Shown here piece after piece: positions 63,991 to 64,000 of a DNA stretch of 64,000 nucleotides. Position 1 is the stretch's first letter; the number at the start of each line of letters is the position of its first letter. Origin of the DNA: Rhodohalobacter sulfatireducens (lineage in GTDB: Bacteria > Bacteroidota > Rhodothermia > Balneolales > Balneolaceae); NCBI RefSeq assembly GCF_022012475.1, contig NZ_JAKLWS010000006.1, forward strand, positions 141,872-205,871. Direction: 5' to 3'. Below the pieces are notes generated by a model. It was not told where the DNA came from, made no database searches, and saw nothing but the letters and a program-made list of their open reading frames with translations. Both the position numbers and the translations under genes were made by a program.

Positions 63991-64000
63991 ATTTCATAAG

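Overview
The window looks like a chromosomal segment of a marine or halophilic Bacteroidota-related bacterium, most likely Balneolota/Rhodothermota (a Balneola, Gracilimonas or Rhodohalobacter relative). This is inferred from gene content: a large S1 protein with an acidic N-terminal extension, menaquinone synthesis (menG), Sec-exported proteins with LFSQ/LNAQ-type signal ends, paired M16 peptidases, a PgpH-type 7TM-HD protein, moderate-to-low GC, and mostly weak Shine-Dalgarno sites. No 16S or 23S rRNA is present to confirm it; only a 5S gene lies at the right edge.

Layout. 1-12,500 is housekeeping: a partial membrane protein (possibly NuoJ), uppP, a lone MoxR ATPase, rpsA-cmk, rpsT-gpmI and clpC, then an exported protein and a GT2 glycosyltransferase. 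12,588-13,475 holds six tRNA genes (Pro, Arg, Cys, Glu, His, Glu), a decayed tRNA-Pro copy and a terminator. 13,528-15,671 is a sulfur operon (sulfide:quinone reductase-like flavoprotein, DsrC/TusE-like carrier, DsrE2-like protein) with unusually strong ribosome binding sites. 16,272-34,586 mixes metabolism and housekeeping (Gfo/Idh/MocA oxidoreductase, GH3 glucosidase, lipase, surE, fabZ-panB, menG operon, comF, rodZ-like, ligA, pgpH, xer).

34,717-42,217 holds xseA and then a likely oxygen-responsive island: a sensor kinase with a FixL-like heme PAS domain, a NarL-type regulator, an outer-membrane beta-barrel, two YceI proteins, a putative Acg-like nitroreductase and an OsmC protein. TAGGG-N5-CCCTA palindromes lie between the regulator and the barrel gene, and also upstream of the sulfur operon. 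This suggests one regulon joining both loci.

42,971-49,312 encodes an LpxH-like phosphoesterase with a glycosyltransferase, DinB, and an active/inactive M16 peptidase pair. 49,555-55,546 is the most distinctive part: an AT-rich peptide-export cassette. It has an AraC regulator, a HlyD adaptor, a C39-peptidase ABC exporter, a small winged-helix protein, two double-glycine-leader peptides that would each mature to 42 residues with GxxxG motifs, a candidate immunity protein and two more small membrane proteins. A promoter-like motif, TGTAAGG-N13-CGGTTCATA, precedes the AraC gene and the membrane-protein pair. It also precedes comF, 23 kb away, which hints at co-regulation of a bacteriocin-like system with a competence-family gene.

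55,934-63,990 returns to housekeeping: a tandem UspA protein, a DUF368 lipid-carrier translocase, an MFS transporter, nth overlapping a Memo-family gene, a Dpm1-like glycosyltransferase, tgt, and the 5S rRNA end of an rRNA operon entering from the right. Both nth and tgt lack parts of their usual metal-binding cysteine sets.
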